Assembly (NCBI GenBank): GCA_005879605.1
Contig: VBKE01000005.1
Coordinates: forward strand, 7,311-71,310
Source of the DNA: Deltaproteobacteria bacterium
Lineage (GTDB): Bacteria > Desulfobacterota > Binatia > UBA9968
DNA: 64,000 bases
Direction: 5' to 3'
Part shown: positions 32,072 to 41,600 of the stretch, piece after piece
Layout of the letters: each line of letters begins with the position of its first letter
How positions within the stretch are numbered: the first letter of the stretch is position 1
Position numbers and translations under genes: made by a program
The notes under the pieces: generated by a model
What the model was told of the DNA's origin: nothing
What the model saw: the letters and a program-made list of their open reading frames with translations, nothing else
Database searches by the model: none

Positions 32072-32443
32072 CTAACTTTTAGGGTCTGTCCGTCCGTAAC
32101 GATCCTCCAGCCGCACCACGTCGTCAAGCTCCGGCGTGGAGACTTCGAGCACGTCGCAATCTTCCACGGCGATCATACGATGCTTCATGCCTGGAACGAT
32201 GTGGAGGCAATCCCCTGGTTTTAAATTGATTCTTGTTTTCACGCCGTCGGTCTCCAGATCCATCTCCATGGCGCCACTGAGCAGGCGAATCGTTTCATCC
32301 TTCACGCGATGGTACTGATAGCTCAGCGACTCTCCCTGTTTGATGTGGAGAACTTTACCCACGTAGCGGTCGGTGTGCGCCCAAATCAACTCATAGCCCC
32401 ATGGCTTATCGACAATTCTTCCGTTGTGAGTTTGATCAGCCAT
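32072..32443 (-). CDS. Cupin-domain protein (mannose-6-phosphate isomerase type II C-terminal-like)
   Basis: From the ATG at 32443 the protein has 123 residues, one cupin domain. It contains RIVDKPWGYELIWAHTDRYV, SLSYQYHRVKDETIRLLSG, and GDCLHIVPGMKHRMIAVEDC, resembling the C-terminal domain of bifunctional mannose-6-phosphate isomerase/GDP-mannose pyrophosphorylases. Metal ligands (His, Glu, His) are present in part. A sugar-phosphate isomerase role is possible but unproven. The longer upstream frame has no support. It sits between lptD and gspE, as part of an envelope-biogenesis stretch. Confidence 0.7.
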   Translation of the reverse strand: MADQTHNGRIVDKPWGYELIWAHTDRYVGKVLHIKQGESLSYQYHRVKDETIRLLSGAMEMDLETDGVKTRINLKPGDCLHIVPGMKHRMIAVEDCDVLEVSTPELDDVVRLEDRYGRTDPKS

Positions 32444-32562
32444 CTTGACGCCCGGTAATGATAACAGATTCTCTGCATTTGGAAAACCCAAAGATGGTCG
32501 GGTCGAGATGGAGCCACCCGTCGGACGAACCCGATAGGGGTCCCGCGAAAGTCACGGGCGGA

Positions 32563-34911
32563 TCATTTTACCGTACTCTTTTGCGTACCCAACCCCAAAA
32601 GGCTTAAATCGAAATTGAAGCTTGTCTTAGAAGGATTGATGCCGTGCCGCACGCTGAACGTCATCGCCCAGCACTCGCAAGTCGACAAAATCTTGGTGGC
32701 AGCGCGAACGCCGATCCAACGGGTGTCCCGCACACTGTAGGTCGAATTGAAAAAAAGCAGGATATTGTCAGTGGCGTGGTAGAACAAGTTGCCGCCTAAG
32801 TTGCCGACAACACTCTTGTTAAATTGGGCACACCGAGGATCGGGGGGGATGGATGAGCTGGGGCAAACGGGTTCAGTATCGACATTAAAGTTGGCATTGT
32901 CTGCCAAAAATCCATTAGGCCCTTGTCCCAGGAAGTAGTAGTTGAGGCTGAAGAAGTTGGGCCGATTAAAATCAGGGTCCAATACACGACGGGCCATCGG
33001 CCGCGGATCGGAAATCGCGAAAGTAGCTCGTCCCTGCGTTACCTGCCAAGGCCCAGGGTTGAATCCCCCGTCTAATCCTAGAGAAAGGTAAGTGGTTGGC
33101 GTCAGCCGTAGATTCACGTCGAGATCTGACAAGCTATCCCCACCGCGTCTCTCCTGATCGATATCATAGCTCAATGCCAGCTTTAACGATGCCAACTGCT
33201 GAACATCGGCAATAGCAGGATTCAACAACTCAACGTCTTTGTCTGCGCCAGAGCTTACGAGCGGGTTGGCAAACTTGCCCCAGAACCGGTTGGCAACGGC
33301 GAAGGTAAGAACGTTACGGCGGTTGAGCCGATCGATGCCGTCCATGATTGGAATTCGGCTTTGATTGGTGCCGGGCACGAACAGATAGCTTAGCTCCGGT
33401 TCGATGACGTGTTTCATTCCACTGAAACCCAGACTGTTGAACGCAAAGATTCGACTAAAGGACGTTCTCACGTTGCCGCGGATTTCCACCAACTCCCTGG
33501 AGACATTATGATCCGAAGGCGTCACGGAGGAATACAGGTGATACACCGTCTCCCGCGGCGCGACACTCAGGGAGCCAAAAAGGTACGAGGCGATCCTAAA
33601 GGGCAGCGCAACCTCCGGTCGCAAATCCAGCCGAAGCCCGTCGCCCCCATCGCGCCGGAGATAGTTCACACCCTCCGCGCGCCAGCGAAACTCCAGTGGA
33701 AAATTAGATAGAAGCCGCCGCCCCCAAAAAGCAATCTGCGGAGTCCGCTGCAGAGTCGTCCTGTCGAATTGAATGAAGTCCTGGTAGAAATTCCATTCCC
33801 CCTTGAAAAAAGTGTCGTCCCAATTTTTGAACAGACCAAAACGCGACTCACCAAATCGGCTCCTACGGATGTCGAATTCTTTGGTTCCAGGCAGATCGAA
33901 CCGTTCGATTAGCTGACGCGCGAACAAGTCGTCACTATACGCCGCTATGTCGCTATAGGTGAGCCAATCGGAGACGCTCGTGTAGCGATGCGTCCCTATG
34001 ATATTCCAACGGTTAATCGGGACATTTGGATCAGCAATCGTTTGGTCGATATCTTGTTCATCAATTCTTTGGCCTCCTAAACTCTCATTAAAATATGAAG
34101 CTCGTAATTGGAAATCGGAATTCCGATCGAACATTGTGCGAAATTCGCCTAAGAAACCGACGCGAGCCCGACTTTCAACGTTGAAAGTGACGGTTGCGTC
34201 GGTGCTCTTGGAGATCGCCCAGAAAAAAGGTTGCTGAAATCTGAATCCCTCTTTGGACGATGAACCGATGCTGGGAAAGAGAAGCCCGGTCTGCCGGTCG
34301 GTATTCAAGGGGAAAAGACCGTACGGTAAATAGAAAACGGGAATATCGAGGATATAGAAATAGCCTTTTTGGATGATTCCCATGCCATCCCGGTTGAGAT
34401 CCAGCTTATCCGCCGAGATTGTCCAGGAAGGCTTGCCGGAGTCGCATAGACAGGTAGTGAAAAACGCCTCGTCGACATGGTAGGTTTGCCCGGCGAACTT
34501 CTCAATTCGACCGCCGGTCATACTGAGGTGACCCTGCTCGATGAACAGATCGCCGTTTTGGATCTCGCCGGTCTCTTTCTCCATGTTAAACTTTAGAGCG
34601 TCCGCCGACTTTATCTTGTACTGCGGGTCGTCCACTGAGACGTGTCCCTTGGCGTCAATATCTTGCGTCTCGCGGTTGACGCGAACGTCGTCCGCTTTGA
34701 GTGTAGTTTGCTGGCGCTTAACCTCCACGCTTCCTGTGGCTTCGATCTGATTTCCGCCGTCTCCGCTCGACAGCTTATCGGCAGTCACATTGATCTCTGG
34801 ATTCTCGGTTGGACTGCCAGGCTGAGCAGTTTGGGCCCACGAAGGAGCGCCGCCGAAAAAGAGAGTCACTCCGACTAAAAGCTGGATGTAGAAGTTAGTT
34901 CTGAGTCTCAT
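32563..34911 (-). CDS. lptD: LPS-assembly protein LptD
   Basis: LptD is the outer-membrane beta-barrel that places lipopolysaccharide in the outer leaflet. The 782-residue protein has a signal peptide (about 1-26, PSWAQ), a periplasmic OstA/LptA-like jellyroll (about 35-190: INVTADKLSSGDGGNQIEAT) and a large C-terminal barrel (about 230-780). The paired cysteines CLCDSG in the N-terminal part are typical; a CEC is near the end (TCECWAMTFSV), as in the family. It lies 30 bp after folC. Its presence is the clearest sign of an LPS outer membrane. Confidence 0.93.
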   Translation of the reverse strand: MRLRTNFYIQLLVGVTLFFGGAPSWAQTAQPGSPTENPEINVTADKLSSGDGGNQIEATGSVEVKRQQTTLKADDVRVNRETQDIDAKGHVSVDDPQYKIKSADALKFNMEKETGEIQNGDLFIEQGHLSMTGGRIEKFAGQTYHVDEAFFTTCLCDSGKPSWTISADKLDLNRDGMGIIQKGYFYILDIPVFYLPYGLFPLNTDRQTGLLFPSIGSSSKEGFRFQQPFFWAISKSTDATVTFNVESRARVGFLGEFRTMFDRNSDFQLRASYFNESLGGQRIDEQDIDQTIADPNVPINRWNIIGTHRYTSVSDWLTYSDIAAYSDDLFARQLIERFDLPGTKEFDIRRSRFGESRFGLFKNWDDTFFKGEWNFYQDFIQFDRTTLQRTPQIAFWGRRLLSNFPLEFRWRAEGVNYLRRDGGDGLRLDLRPEVALPFRIASYLFGSLSVAPRETVYHLYSSVTPSDHNVSRELVEIRGNVRTSFSRIFAFNSLGFSGMKHVIEPELSYLFVPGTNQSRIPIMDGIDRLNRRNVLTFAVANRFWGKFANPLVSSGADKDVELLNPAIADVQQLASLKLALSYDIDQERRGGDSLSDLDVNLRLTPTTYLSLGLDGGFNPGPWQVTQGRATFAISDPRPMARRVLDPDFNRPNFFSLNYYFLGQGPNGFLADNANFNVDTEPVCPSSSIPPDPRCAQFNKSVVGNLGGNLFYHATDNILLFFNSTYSVRDTRWIGVRAATKILSTCECWAMTFSVRHGINPSKTSFNFDLSLLGLGTQKSTVK

Positions 34912-34941
34912 CGATGTCGCTTACAGTGCGGAACTGGTTTT

Positions 34942-36231
34942 TTATGCTGGGCGATTTTGGCTGGCAATTTCCTCAACGGCAGGTCGAATCTCCCCGAGCA
35001 GATAAAGGGAGCCGGCCACCAGTACGATCTCGTCGGGTCGGACGCCGTCGAGCAATGAACGGAGAGCAAAACGTGAATCTTCAATCACCCGATGGGGAAC
35101 ACCCCTATCCGTGAGATAACTTGCCAGCTGCCGTGGATCTGCGCTTCGTTCCATCTCCACCCGCGTCAAAACCGCCTCATTTGCCACTCCTGCCAACAGG
35201 CCCAGCATGAGGCGCCAGTCCTTATCTTCCATTGACGCGAATAGGAGCTTGACCTTTCTTGCCCCGTAATACTCCTGGACCGCTTCCACGAGCGCTTTAA
35301 CGCCTTCGCCGTTATGTGCACCATCCAAAATGACGGTCGGAGACTCAAGCATGATTTCGAAGCGTCCCGGCCACTTAACCGTCCTCAGCCCCTCCCTGAG
35401 AACCTCCTCGCTTACGGGAAATGTCTCGCGAGCCGTCTCCAGGGAAGCCAGCGCCACCGCAGCGTTACTTCTTTGATGCCGGCCCCGAAGCGCCACAGAA
35501 AGCATCTCAAAATTTTCTTTTACACCTGTATAGTCGAAAAGACCCGCGTTTTTCAAGAAAATTCTATAGTCTTGCCCCAGAAAATAGGCTGGCGCCCTTC
35601 GCTCTCGGGCCAGGTCATTAAATAGGTTGACTGCTTCTTTTGGCAAGGCACCGGCAACAAGCGGAACGCCCGGCTTGATAATTCCACCCTTTTCACGCGC
35701 GATAGACAGCAAGTCGGAGCCGAGATAAGCTTCGTGGTCTTTGGAGATGGTCGTAATCACAGATACCAGCGGCTTGACGAGATTCGTGGCGTCGAGCCTT
35801 CCTCCTAAGCCTACCTCCACCACGGCGACATCGACTTTCTGGCGCGCGAAATGGACGAATCCCATGACCGTGACAAACTCGAAAAACGTGAGCGGAACGG
35901 TGGCCGCTGCAGTGCGGTCCCTGACCTCTTCGGCCAACTCGACGACTTCCTCGGGAGAAATTTCCACATCGCCAACACGGATGCGCTCGGTAAAGCATAC
36001 TAGATGCGGGGATGTATAAAGCGCCGTCCGATAGCCCGCGAGTGAAAGAATGCGGTGTATCATCGCCGCAGTGGAGCCTTTACCATTGGTTCCCGCAATA
36101 TGAAACGACGGAAACTGCTTCTCAGGATGGCCAAACAACGCCAGCGCCAGATCCATCCGGTCCAAACGCAGATCGATGACTCCGCCCCGTAAGTTGTAGA
36201 TTCTATAGAGGGTTTCGGAATAGGCGTCCAT
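34942..36231 (-). CDS. folC: Dihydrofolate synthase / folylpolyglutamate synthase
   Basis: A 429-residue ligase that adds glutamate to dihydropteroate and folates using ATP. Motifs: HIAGTNGKGSTAAMIHRIL (P-loop, about 44-62), LYTSPHLVCFTERIRV, VEVGLGGRLDATNLV, SVITTISKDHEAYLG and VILDGAHNGEGVKALVEA. Length and order are normal. It follows trpA by about 62 bp. The usual accD gene between trpA and folC in many proteobacteria is missing here. Confidence 0.94.
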   Translation of the reverse strand: MDAYSETLYRIYNLRGGVIDLRLDRMDLALALFGHPEKQFPSFHIAGTNGKGSTAAMIHRILSLAGYRTALYTSPHLVCFTERIRVGDVEISPEEVVELAEEVRDRTAAATVPLTFFEFVTVMGFVHFARQKVDVAVVEVGLGGRLDATNLVKPLVSVITTISKDHEAYLGSDLLSIAREKGGIIKPGVPLVAGALPKEAVNLFNDLARERRAPAYFLGQDYRIFLKNAGLFDYTGVKENFEMLSVALRGRHQRSNAAVALASLETARETFPVSEEVLREGLRTVKWPGRFEIMLESPTVILDGAHNGEGVKALVEAVQEYYGARKVKLLFASMEDKDWRLMLGLLAGVANEAVLTRVEMERSADPRQLASYLTDRGVPHRVIEDSRFALRSLLDGVRPDEIVLVAGSLYLLGEIRPAVEEIASQNRPA

Positions 36232-36293
36232 GAGGATCAGCTACGAACGGGCAGCCAGCGGCGAGCCGAGGAAACCACACAGTCACGCCAGTC

Positions 36294-37109
36294 TTAATTT
36301 GGGACTCTGCGAATCTGTCTCATCGCTCGCTTGAGTTGGGCAACAAAGCGGCCGGCCCCTTGTGCTTTTTCCGTGCTTCCCTTAGCTTTCTCGATTTTTT
36401 CCACAAGGGCACTGCCCACCACTGCGGCGTCGGCCAATCCAGCAATCCAGCTCGCTTGTTGCGGTGTCGATATGCCGAAGCCTACGCCAATCGGCAGTGA
36501 CGTGGCCTTCCGCACGCGAGCCAATTGGGAACGCAGCTGACCGTCAAAGGAGCCGCGCGCGCCGGTTACCCCGGTCACGGAAACATAGTAAATGAAGCCA
36601 CGGCCTTTGCGCGCTACTTGTTGGATACGATCGCTGCCGCTCGTGGGAGAGAGGAGAAAAATGAGATCCAATCCTTCGTCGTCCGTCCAGCGCTTCAGCT
36701 CGCCGCTCTCTTCCGGGGGGAGATCAACACATAGCATGCCGTCGACGCCCGCTTCGGCCGCTTGCCGGCAAAACTTTCGCAAGCCATAGTGAAAAATGGG
36801 ATTGAAATAACCGAACAAAATCACTGGCAGCTCGGAGTTTCGCCGAAACTCTCGAACCAGCCGAAAAATTCGCGGCAAAGAAAGCCCGTTTTTCAAAGCG
36901 CGCTCGGACGATCGCTGGATTGTCGGCCCATCCGCTGTCGGGTCCGAGAAGGGAATCCCCAGCTCGATGCAATCCGCACCACCCTTTTCGAGGGCCCGCA
37001 GGATCTTGAGCGTGGTTTCGATATCCGGATCGCCAGCGGTAACGAACGGAATCAACGCCGCTTCACCTCGTTTCTTGAGCTCAGCAAATTTCGCTTCAAT
37101 ACGCCTCAT
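36294..37109 (-). CDS. trpA: Tryptophan synthase alpha chain
   Basis: Cleaves indole-3-glycerol phosphate to indole, which is channelled to TrpB. A 271-residue TIM barrel with GADCIELGIPFSDPTADGPT (catalytic Glu and Asp region), FGYFNPIFHYGL, DLPPEES, FIYYVSVTGVTGARG and GVGFGISTPQQA. It follows trpB after 84 bp and ends the trp gene run trpD-C-F-B-A. Confidence 0.95.
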   Translation of the reverse strand: MRRIEAKFAELKKRGEAALIPFVTAGDPDIETTLKILRALEKGGADCIELGIPFSDPTADGPTIQRSSERALKNGLSLPRIFRLVREFRRNSELPVILFGYFNPIFHYGLRKFCRQAAEAGVDGMLCVDLPPEESGELKRWTDDEGLDLIFLLSPTSGSDRIQQVARKGRGFIYYVSVTGVTGARGSFDGQLRSQLARVRKATSLPIGVGFGISTPQQASWIAGLADAAVVGSALVEKIEKAKGSTEKAQGAGRFVAQLKRAMRQIRRVPN

Positions 37110-37193
37110 GATCGAAAAGTTTCCACGGGCTCACAGGCTTCAGGTGCCGGTTTCGAGGTGAATTCTTGGACGCTTTGAGCTCTTTAACCTGAT

Positions 37194-38414
37194 TCAGAGT
37201 TTCACTCCCAGATAGTCTGCCACCGTGATCATATCCTTATCCCCCCGGCCGGAGAGATTGATGATGATCGTTCCATTTTTGGCCCAACGCGGCGCAAGCC
37301 GCATCACCGCCGCGATGGCATGAGCGCTTTCCAAGGCCGGGATGATCCCTTCGATTTCCGCCAGGAATTTTATCGCCTCAATCGCCTGCTTATCGGTCGC
37401 CGAGACAAACCGGACTCGGCCACGATCGCGCAGATAGCTCAGCTCCGGCCCGACGCCGGGATAGTCCAACCCCGCAGCGATGGAATGGGTTTCCCGGATT
37501 TGCCCGCCGTCGTCTTGAAGCACATAGCTCTTGCTTCCATGGAGTACACCGACATCGCCGCCCAGGATGGAAGCCGCATGCTTGCCGGTCCGAAGTCCGC
37601 CCCCGGCTGCCTCAACGCCGAGCATTCTTACTTTCGGATCTCGAACGAAGGGATAAAACAACCCCATGGAGTTGCTTCCGCCGCCGACGCAAGCGACGAG
37701 ATAATCCGGCAACCGCCCCTCTTGCTTGAGAATTTGCCGACGCGCTTCTTGTCCGATCACCGATTGAAAGTCACGCACCATCATCGGATAGGGATGCGGG
37801 CCGGCTACGGAACCGATCAGATAGTAAGTATCGCGAACGTTGGTCACCCAATCCCTCAGCGCCTCGTTCATGGCGTCTTTCAAGGTCTGACTGCCGGAAT
37901 CCACCACCCTCACCTTGGCGCCGAGAAGCTTCATGCGAAAGACGTTGAGCGATTGCCTTGCGACGTCCTCTTTGCCCATAAAAATTTCGCAGTCCAAGCC
38001 GAAGCGCGCCGCCACGGTAGCGGTGGCGACGCCATGCTGACCGGCGCCGGTTTCCGCGATGATTCGCCTTCTGCCCATGCGGCGCGCCAAGAGGATTTGC
38101 CCGATGGTATTATTGATCTTGTGCGCTCCGGTGTGGCAGAGATCCTCGCGCTTGAGATAAATTTTTGCGCCGCCGAGTTTCTGCGTCAGGCGCTCGGCAA
38201 AATACAGGGGGGTTTCCCTCCCCGCATACTGATGGAGATAGTGTTGGAATTCTTTTCGGAACGTCCGCTCACGACGCACTTGCGCATATGCCCGCTCTAA
38301 CTCGGTGAGCGCTGGCATGAGCGTTTCCGCAACGTACCGGCCGCCGTACGGCCCGAAATGACCGCGCCGGTCAGGCACCTTTGGCAGCGACAATAAATTC
38401 TTTGAGCTTCGCAT
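37194..38414 (-). CDS. trpB: Tryptophan synthase beta chain
   Basis: PLP enzyme condensing indole and serine. The core from [20 protein letters not shown] is a standard TrpB1 with the PLP lysine in [12 protein letters not shown] and the phosphate-binding [13 protein letters not shown]; about 395 residues. The start is uncertain: an ATG at 38414 overlaps the trpF end by 44 nt, and a GTG at about 38378 overlaps it by only 8 nt; neither has a strong ribosome binding site. The longer frame to 38441 is unlikely. It makes the alpha2-beta2 complex with TrpA encoded next. Confidence 0.94.
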   Translation of the reverse strand: MRSSKNLLSLPKVPDRRGHFGPYGGRYVAETLMPALTELERAYAQVRRERTFRKEFQHYLHQYAGRETPLYFAERLTQKLGGAKIYLKREDLCHTGAHKINNTIGQILLARRMGRRRIIAETGAGQHGVATATVAARFGLDCEIFMGKEDVARQSLNVFRMKLLGAKVRVVDSGSQTLKDAMNEALRDWVTNVRDTYYLIGSVAGPHPYPMMVRDFQSVIGQEARRQILKQEGRLPDYLVACVGGGSNSMGLFYPFVRDPKVRMLGVEAAGGGLRTGKHAASILGGDVGVLHGSKSYVLQDDGGQIRETHSIAAGLDYPGVGPELSYLRDRGRVRFVSATDKQAIEAIKFLAEIEGIIPALESAHAIAAVMRLAPRWAKNGTIIINLSGRGDKDMITVADYLGVKL

Positions 38415-38997
38415 GATCTTTAAGACCCGGACGTGCCTCAACGCCGCTACAGACGTCGACGGCGTAGGGATGAATCCGGCGCACCGCCTCGGCGACGTTT
38501 TCGATGCTCAAACCGCCCGACAAAATGAGTTTCCCGGTGTTGATCCCTTCGAGCCAATCCCAGGGAAACGCCGTGCCTGAGCCGCCGTATCCCGGCGACC
38601 ACGAATCCAATAAATAGAAGTCCGCGGGAAATGCCTCCATACCCTCCAATGATTTTTTTCCTTTGAGCCTAAACGCTCTAATCACCTTCATGGGCCAACC
38701 ACGGCAATAGTCCGCGCTCTCCTCGCCGTGGAACTGGAGACCGCTGAAAGCCTGCCGGCCGCCGGCAAACTCTCCACACGCCACGATCTCGCGGACCTTT
38801 TCCTTTGATTCGTTGACGAAGAGCGCGACATTGCAACATCGCTCGGGCAGCTCCTCGAGAATTTTCCGCGCCTTCTTGGGTGTGATGCAGCGAGCGCTCG
38901 GCGGATAAAAGTTGAAGCCCAGAGCATCCGCGCCGAACTCGAGCGCTTTCTCGGCATCCGCAAGATTGGTGATACCGCAAACCTTGATTTTAATCAT
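38371..38997 (-). CDS. trpF: Phosphoribosylanthranilate isomerase
   Basis: Third step of tryptophan synthesis from anthranilate, an Amadori rearrangement. A 208-residue TIM barrel starting [20 protein letters not shown] (catalytic Cys region), with [42 protein letters not shown] (catalytic Asp region), [16 protein letters not shown] and [16 protein letters not shown]. Its 3' end overlaps trpB. Confidence 0.95.
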   Translation of the reverse strand: MIKIKVCGITNLADAEKALEFGADALGFNFYPPSARCITPKKARKILEELPERCCNVALFVNESKEKVREIVACGEFAGGRQAFSGLQFHGEESADYCRGWPMKVIRAFRLKGKKSLEGMEAFPADFYLLDSWSPGYGGSGTAFPWDWLEGINTGKLILSGGLSIENVAEAVRRIHPYAVDVCSGVEARPGLKDHAKLKEFIVAAKGA

Positions 38998-39026
38998 CGC
39001 CGTGAAATTTCAACTCATATCCGGGT

Positions 39027-39812
39027 TTACACCGACCGCTCCAACAACTCGCCGAGCTTCTTTCCAGGCTGCGGTGCGCGCATGAGTGACTCGCCGATCA
39101 AAAACGCGTGGATACCTAATTTCTCAACCCGCCGAATCTGCTCCAGGTTATCGATGCCACTTTCGCAAACCGCCGGCGTGCCGGCGGGAACTAATGGCGC
39201 CAATCTCTCGGTTGTGGCCAAACTCACTTCAAAGGTCCTCAAGTCACGATTATTGATCCCCAGCACCAGCGCTTCGGCCTTCACCGCGGCATTTAATTCC
39301 GCTTCTGTATGGACCTCAATCAGGGAATCCAACGACAACGCCGTGGCCTGCTCGCACAGCTCGCATAAGAGATTCCGATCCAGCATGGCCGCGATCAACA
39401 AGACTGCATCCGCCCCGTAACTTTTCGCTTCCACCAGCTGGTAGGAATCGAGAATGAAATCCTTCTGCAGCAGCGGCACGTTGACCGCGTCTCTAACCCG
39501 CTCCAGGTAGAGCAGACTGCCTTGGAAGAAGCGCTCCTCCGTGAGCACTGAAATCGCGCTCGCGCCGTGACTGGCATAGTCGCGCGCAATGGCCACGGCA
39601 TCGAAGTCTGCTCGAATGAGCCCCCTAGACGGAGACGCGCGCTTGATCTCGGCGATGATGCGTCGAGAGTTTCCCGTTAAAGCCGCGGCAAAGCCTCGGG
39701 CAGGCGCGTGAAAGAACCGCCGATCGCGCAACGCCGACAACGGCGTCTCCCGCCGCCTCCGCTCCACCGCGTCGCGAACATGCCGGGCAAGGGTGGCCAG
39801 AAATTCAGCCAT
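39027..39812 (-). CDS. trpC: Indole-3-glycerol phosphate synthase
   Basis: Fourth step of tryptophan synthesis. A 261-residue protein with IIAEIKRASPSRGLI (catalytic Glu and Lys), AISVLTEERFFQGSL, PLLQKDFILDSYQLVEAKSY, LIEVHTEAEL, LGINNRDLRTFEV and the phosphate-binding CESGI and FLIGESLMRA. It starts 6 nt after the trpD stop. Not fused to trpF, unlike enterobacteria. Confidence 0.95.
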   Translation of the reverse strand: MAEFLATLARHVRDAVERRRRETPLSALRDRRFFHAPARGFAAALTGNSRRIIAEIKRASPSRGLIRADFDAVAIARDYASHGASAISVLTEERFFQGSLLYLERVRDAVNVPLLQKDFILDSYQLVEAKSYGADAVLLIAAMLDRNLLCELCEQATALSLDSLIEVHTEAELNAAVKAEALVLGINNRDLRTFEVSLATTERLAPLVPAGTPAVCESGIDNLEQIRRVEKLGIHAFLIGESLMRAPQPGKKLGELLERSV

Positions 39813-39818
39813 GGATAC

Positions 39819-40835
39819 CTAGGCGGCGTTCGTCATTTGAATCAACTGCTCGAGCTTCTGCCGCGCTTTGCCGGAATCGATGGATTCCGCGGCGAGGCGC
39901 AAGCCCTCGGCGATGGTTGCCGCGGTGCCACTCACATAGAGAGCAGCGCCGCTGTTGAGCAACACCACATCTCGCGCCGGCCCTTTATCGCCTCGCAACA
40001 CGCCCCTGACGATGGCCGCGCTCGCTTCCGCGTTGCCACCGCGTAGATCCTCAAGGCGGCACTTCTTGAGCCCCAGTGGCTCGGGCTCGATGGTGTACTC
40101 TTTGACCTGACCATCGCGTAGCTCCGCAACTTTCGTCGGACCACACAGCGAAATCTCATCCAAGCCTTCCAACCCATGAACCGCCATGGCGCGGACGCTG
40201 CCAAGGTTTTTGAGCACATGCGCAACCACGCCCACGAGTTCGCCGCTGTAAAGTCCAAGCAACTGGTGGCTCGCCATCGCCGGATTGGTAAGCGGACCCA
40301 ACAGGTTAAAGACGGTGCGTATGCCGATATCGCGGCGCGGCTGCACGGCGTATTTCATCGCCTCATGGAGCAGGGGCGCAAACAAGAAACCGATGCCGAC
40401 CTTATCGATGCAAGCCTCCACTCGTTCCTTGGGCGCATCTATCTTGACTCCCAGGGCCCCCAGCACATCGGCGCTCCCCGACTGACTCGACACCGAGCGG
40501 TTGCCATGCTTGGCAACGTTCACGCCCGCTCCTGCGACGACGAAAGCAGACGCGGTGGAGATATTGAAAGTCCCTTTTTGGTCACCTCCGGTACCGCAGG
40601 TATCCAAGACGGTTTTGGATCCGACGTTGACTCGATGGGCCTTCTCGCGCATTACGCGCGCCGCGCCGGTGATTTCTTCAACCGTTTCCCCTTTCACTCG
40701 TAAAGCCGTGAGAAAGGAGGCCACCTGCAAAGGCGTTGCTTCTCCGGTCATGATTTGGTTCATGACATCGATCGTTTCAGCTTCGGAAAGATTGACGCGA
40801 TTGACCAGCTTTTCAATAGCTTCGCGGATATTCAT
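39819..40835 (-). CDS. trpD: Anthranilate phosphoribosyltransferase
   Basis: Transfers phosphoribose from PRPP to anthranilate. From the ATG at 40835 the protein has 338 residues, with helical N-terminal domain, LDTCGTGGDQKGTFNISTA (PRPP loop), HGNRSVSSQSGSADVLGALG and NLLGPLTNPA. The upstream extension to 40871 overlaps the SPOR gene and was rejected. No fused glutamine amidotransferase is present; trpE and trpG are not in the window. Confidence 0.95.
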   Translation of the reverse strand: MNIREAIEKLVNRVNLSEAETIDVMNQIMTGEATPLQVASFLTALRVKGETVEEITGAARVMREKAHRVNVGSKTVLDTCGTGGDQKGTFNISTASAFVVAGAGVNVAKHGNRSVSSQSGSADVLGALGVKIDAPKERVEACIDKVGIGFLFAPLLHEAMKYAVQPRRDIGIRTVFNLLGPLTNPAMASHQLLGLYSGELVGVVAHVLKNLGSVRAMAVHGLEGLDEISLCGPTKVAELRDGQVKEYTIEPEPLGLKKCRLEDLRGGNAEASAAIVRGVLRGDKGPARDVVLLNSGAALYVSGTAATIAEGLRLAAESIDSGKARQKLEQLIQMTNAA

Positions 40836-40854
40836 GGTCGCCCGTTCCTTTGTC

Positions 40855-41571
40855 TCACCGATTGGTGGCAAACGCCTTGGTAAGATTCTCCTTGTTCTTC
40901 AAAGTCTCCAACATCTTGTCCGCCTCGTCACGAGTGCCGTACTTCCCGACGCGGACGCGGTACCAAAGCTTGTCTTGGTTGCGCACCTCCGTCACGTAGG
41001 CCCGGTAGCCTTTATTCTGGAGCCTATCAACCCAGATCTTGGCTGACCTTTCGTCCGGAAGGGCATTGACCTGCACGGTCCAACCCTTGTCATTCTCTTT
41101 TTGTTCAGCCGTCTCGGCTGCCTGTGCTTTCTGCGGCACTTCCGCGGGAGGCAGGGCCCTTTCGGCCTTTTCCTGAACGGCTTTCGACGACCGCGGCGTT
41201 TCTTCCTTAGGCTGCGCTTTACTGTTCTTGACGTCTACCTTAGCAACCTTCTCTGGCTGCTTGACCTCCGTCGGTTTCGCTTCCACAACCGGCTGTGCCG
41301 CGGGCGACTTCGTCAAGGTATCGTAGAAAGTGAGTTCTTCCTTAGATTGCGCTCCGGTCGCACCGTTGGACCCCTGAGTCGACGGCTTGACGGGAATCTT
41401 GATAGAAGGCTCTTCGTTTTTCACCATCCTTCTTTCCTCGATTCCCTTGCCGACGACGACCCCAAGGAAAAAGATGACGATCGATGCGACGATGAAAGTG
41501 CCGCCGAGCAGCACCAACTGGCCGCGGCTGAAGTAAAAGCGTTTGTCTTTTCCCCTGCGGTTCTCTGCCAT
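40855..41571 (-). CDS. SPOR-domain membrane protein
   Basis: A 238-residue protein with a short basic cytoplasmic start, one membrane helix (about 17-42, GQLVLLGGTFIVASIVIFFL), a charged Lys/Glu/Pro-rich periplasmic linker (about 50-165) and a C-terminal SPOR domain (about 165-235: WTVQVNALPDERSAKIWVDR, YRVRVGKYGTRDEADKMLE). SPOR domains bind peptidoglycan lacking stem peptides at division sites. DedD- or FtsN-like roles are possible. It follows argS after 29 bp, an arrangement also seen in deltaproteobacteria. A related SPOR domain ends the GspD half at 19454. Confidence 0.85.
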   Translation of the reverse strand: MAENRRGKDKRFYFSRGQLVLLGGTFIVASIVIFFLGVVVGKGIEERRMVKNEEPSIKIPVKPSTQGSNGATGAQSKEELTFYDTLTKSPAAQPVVEAKPTEVKQPEKVAKVDVKNSKAQPKEETPRSSKAVQEKAERALPPAEVPQKAQAAETAEQKENDKGWTVQVNALPDERSAKIWVDRLQNKGYRAYVTEVRNQDKLWYRVRVGKYGTRDEADKMLETLKNKENLTKAFATNR

Positions 41572-41600
41572 ACAAAATATCCCCTATTTTGCCATGCCGA

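Noticed and set aside
37320-38300. 326-codon plus-strand open frame opposite trpB
   Set aside because: It lies wholly antisense to a well-conserved gene and its product has no domain features; it is a by-product of GC-rich codon use.
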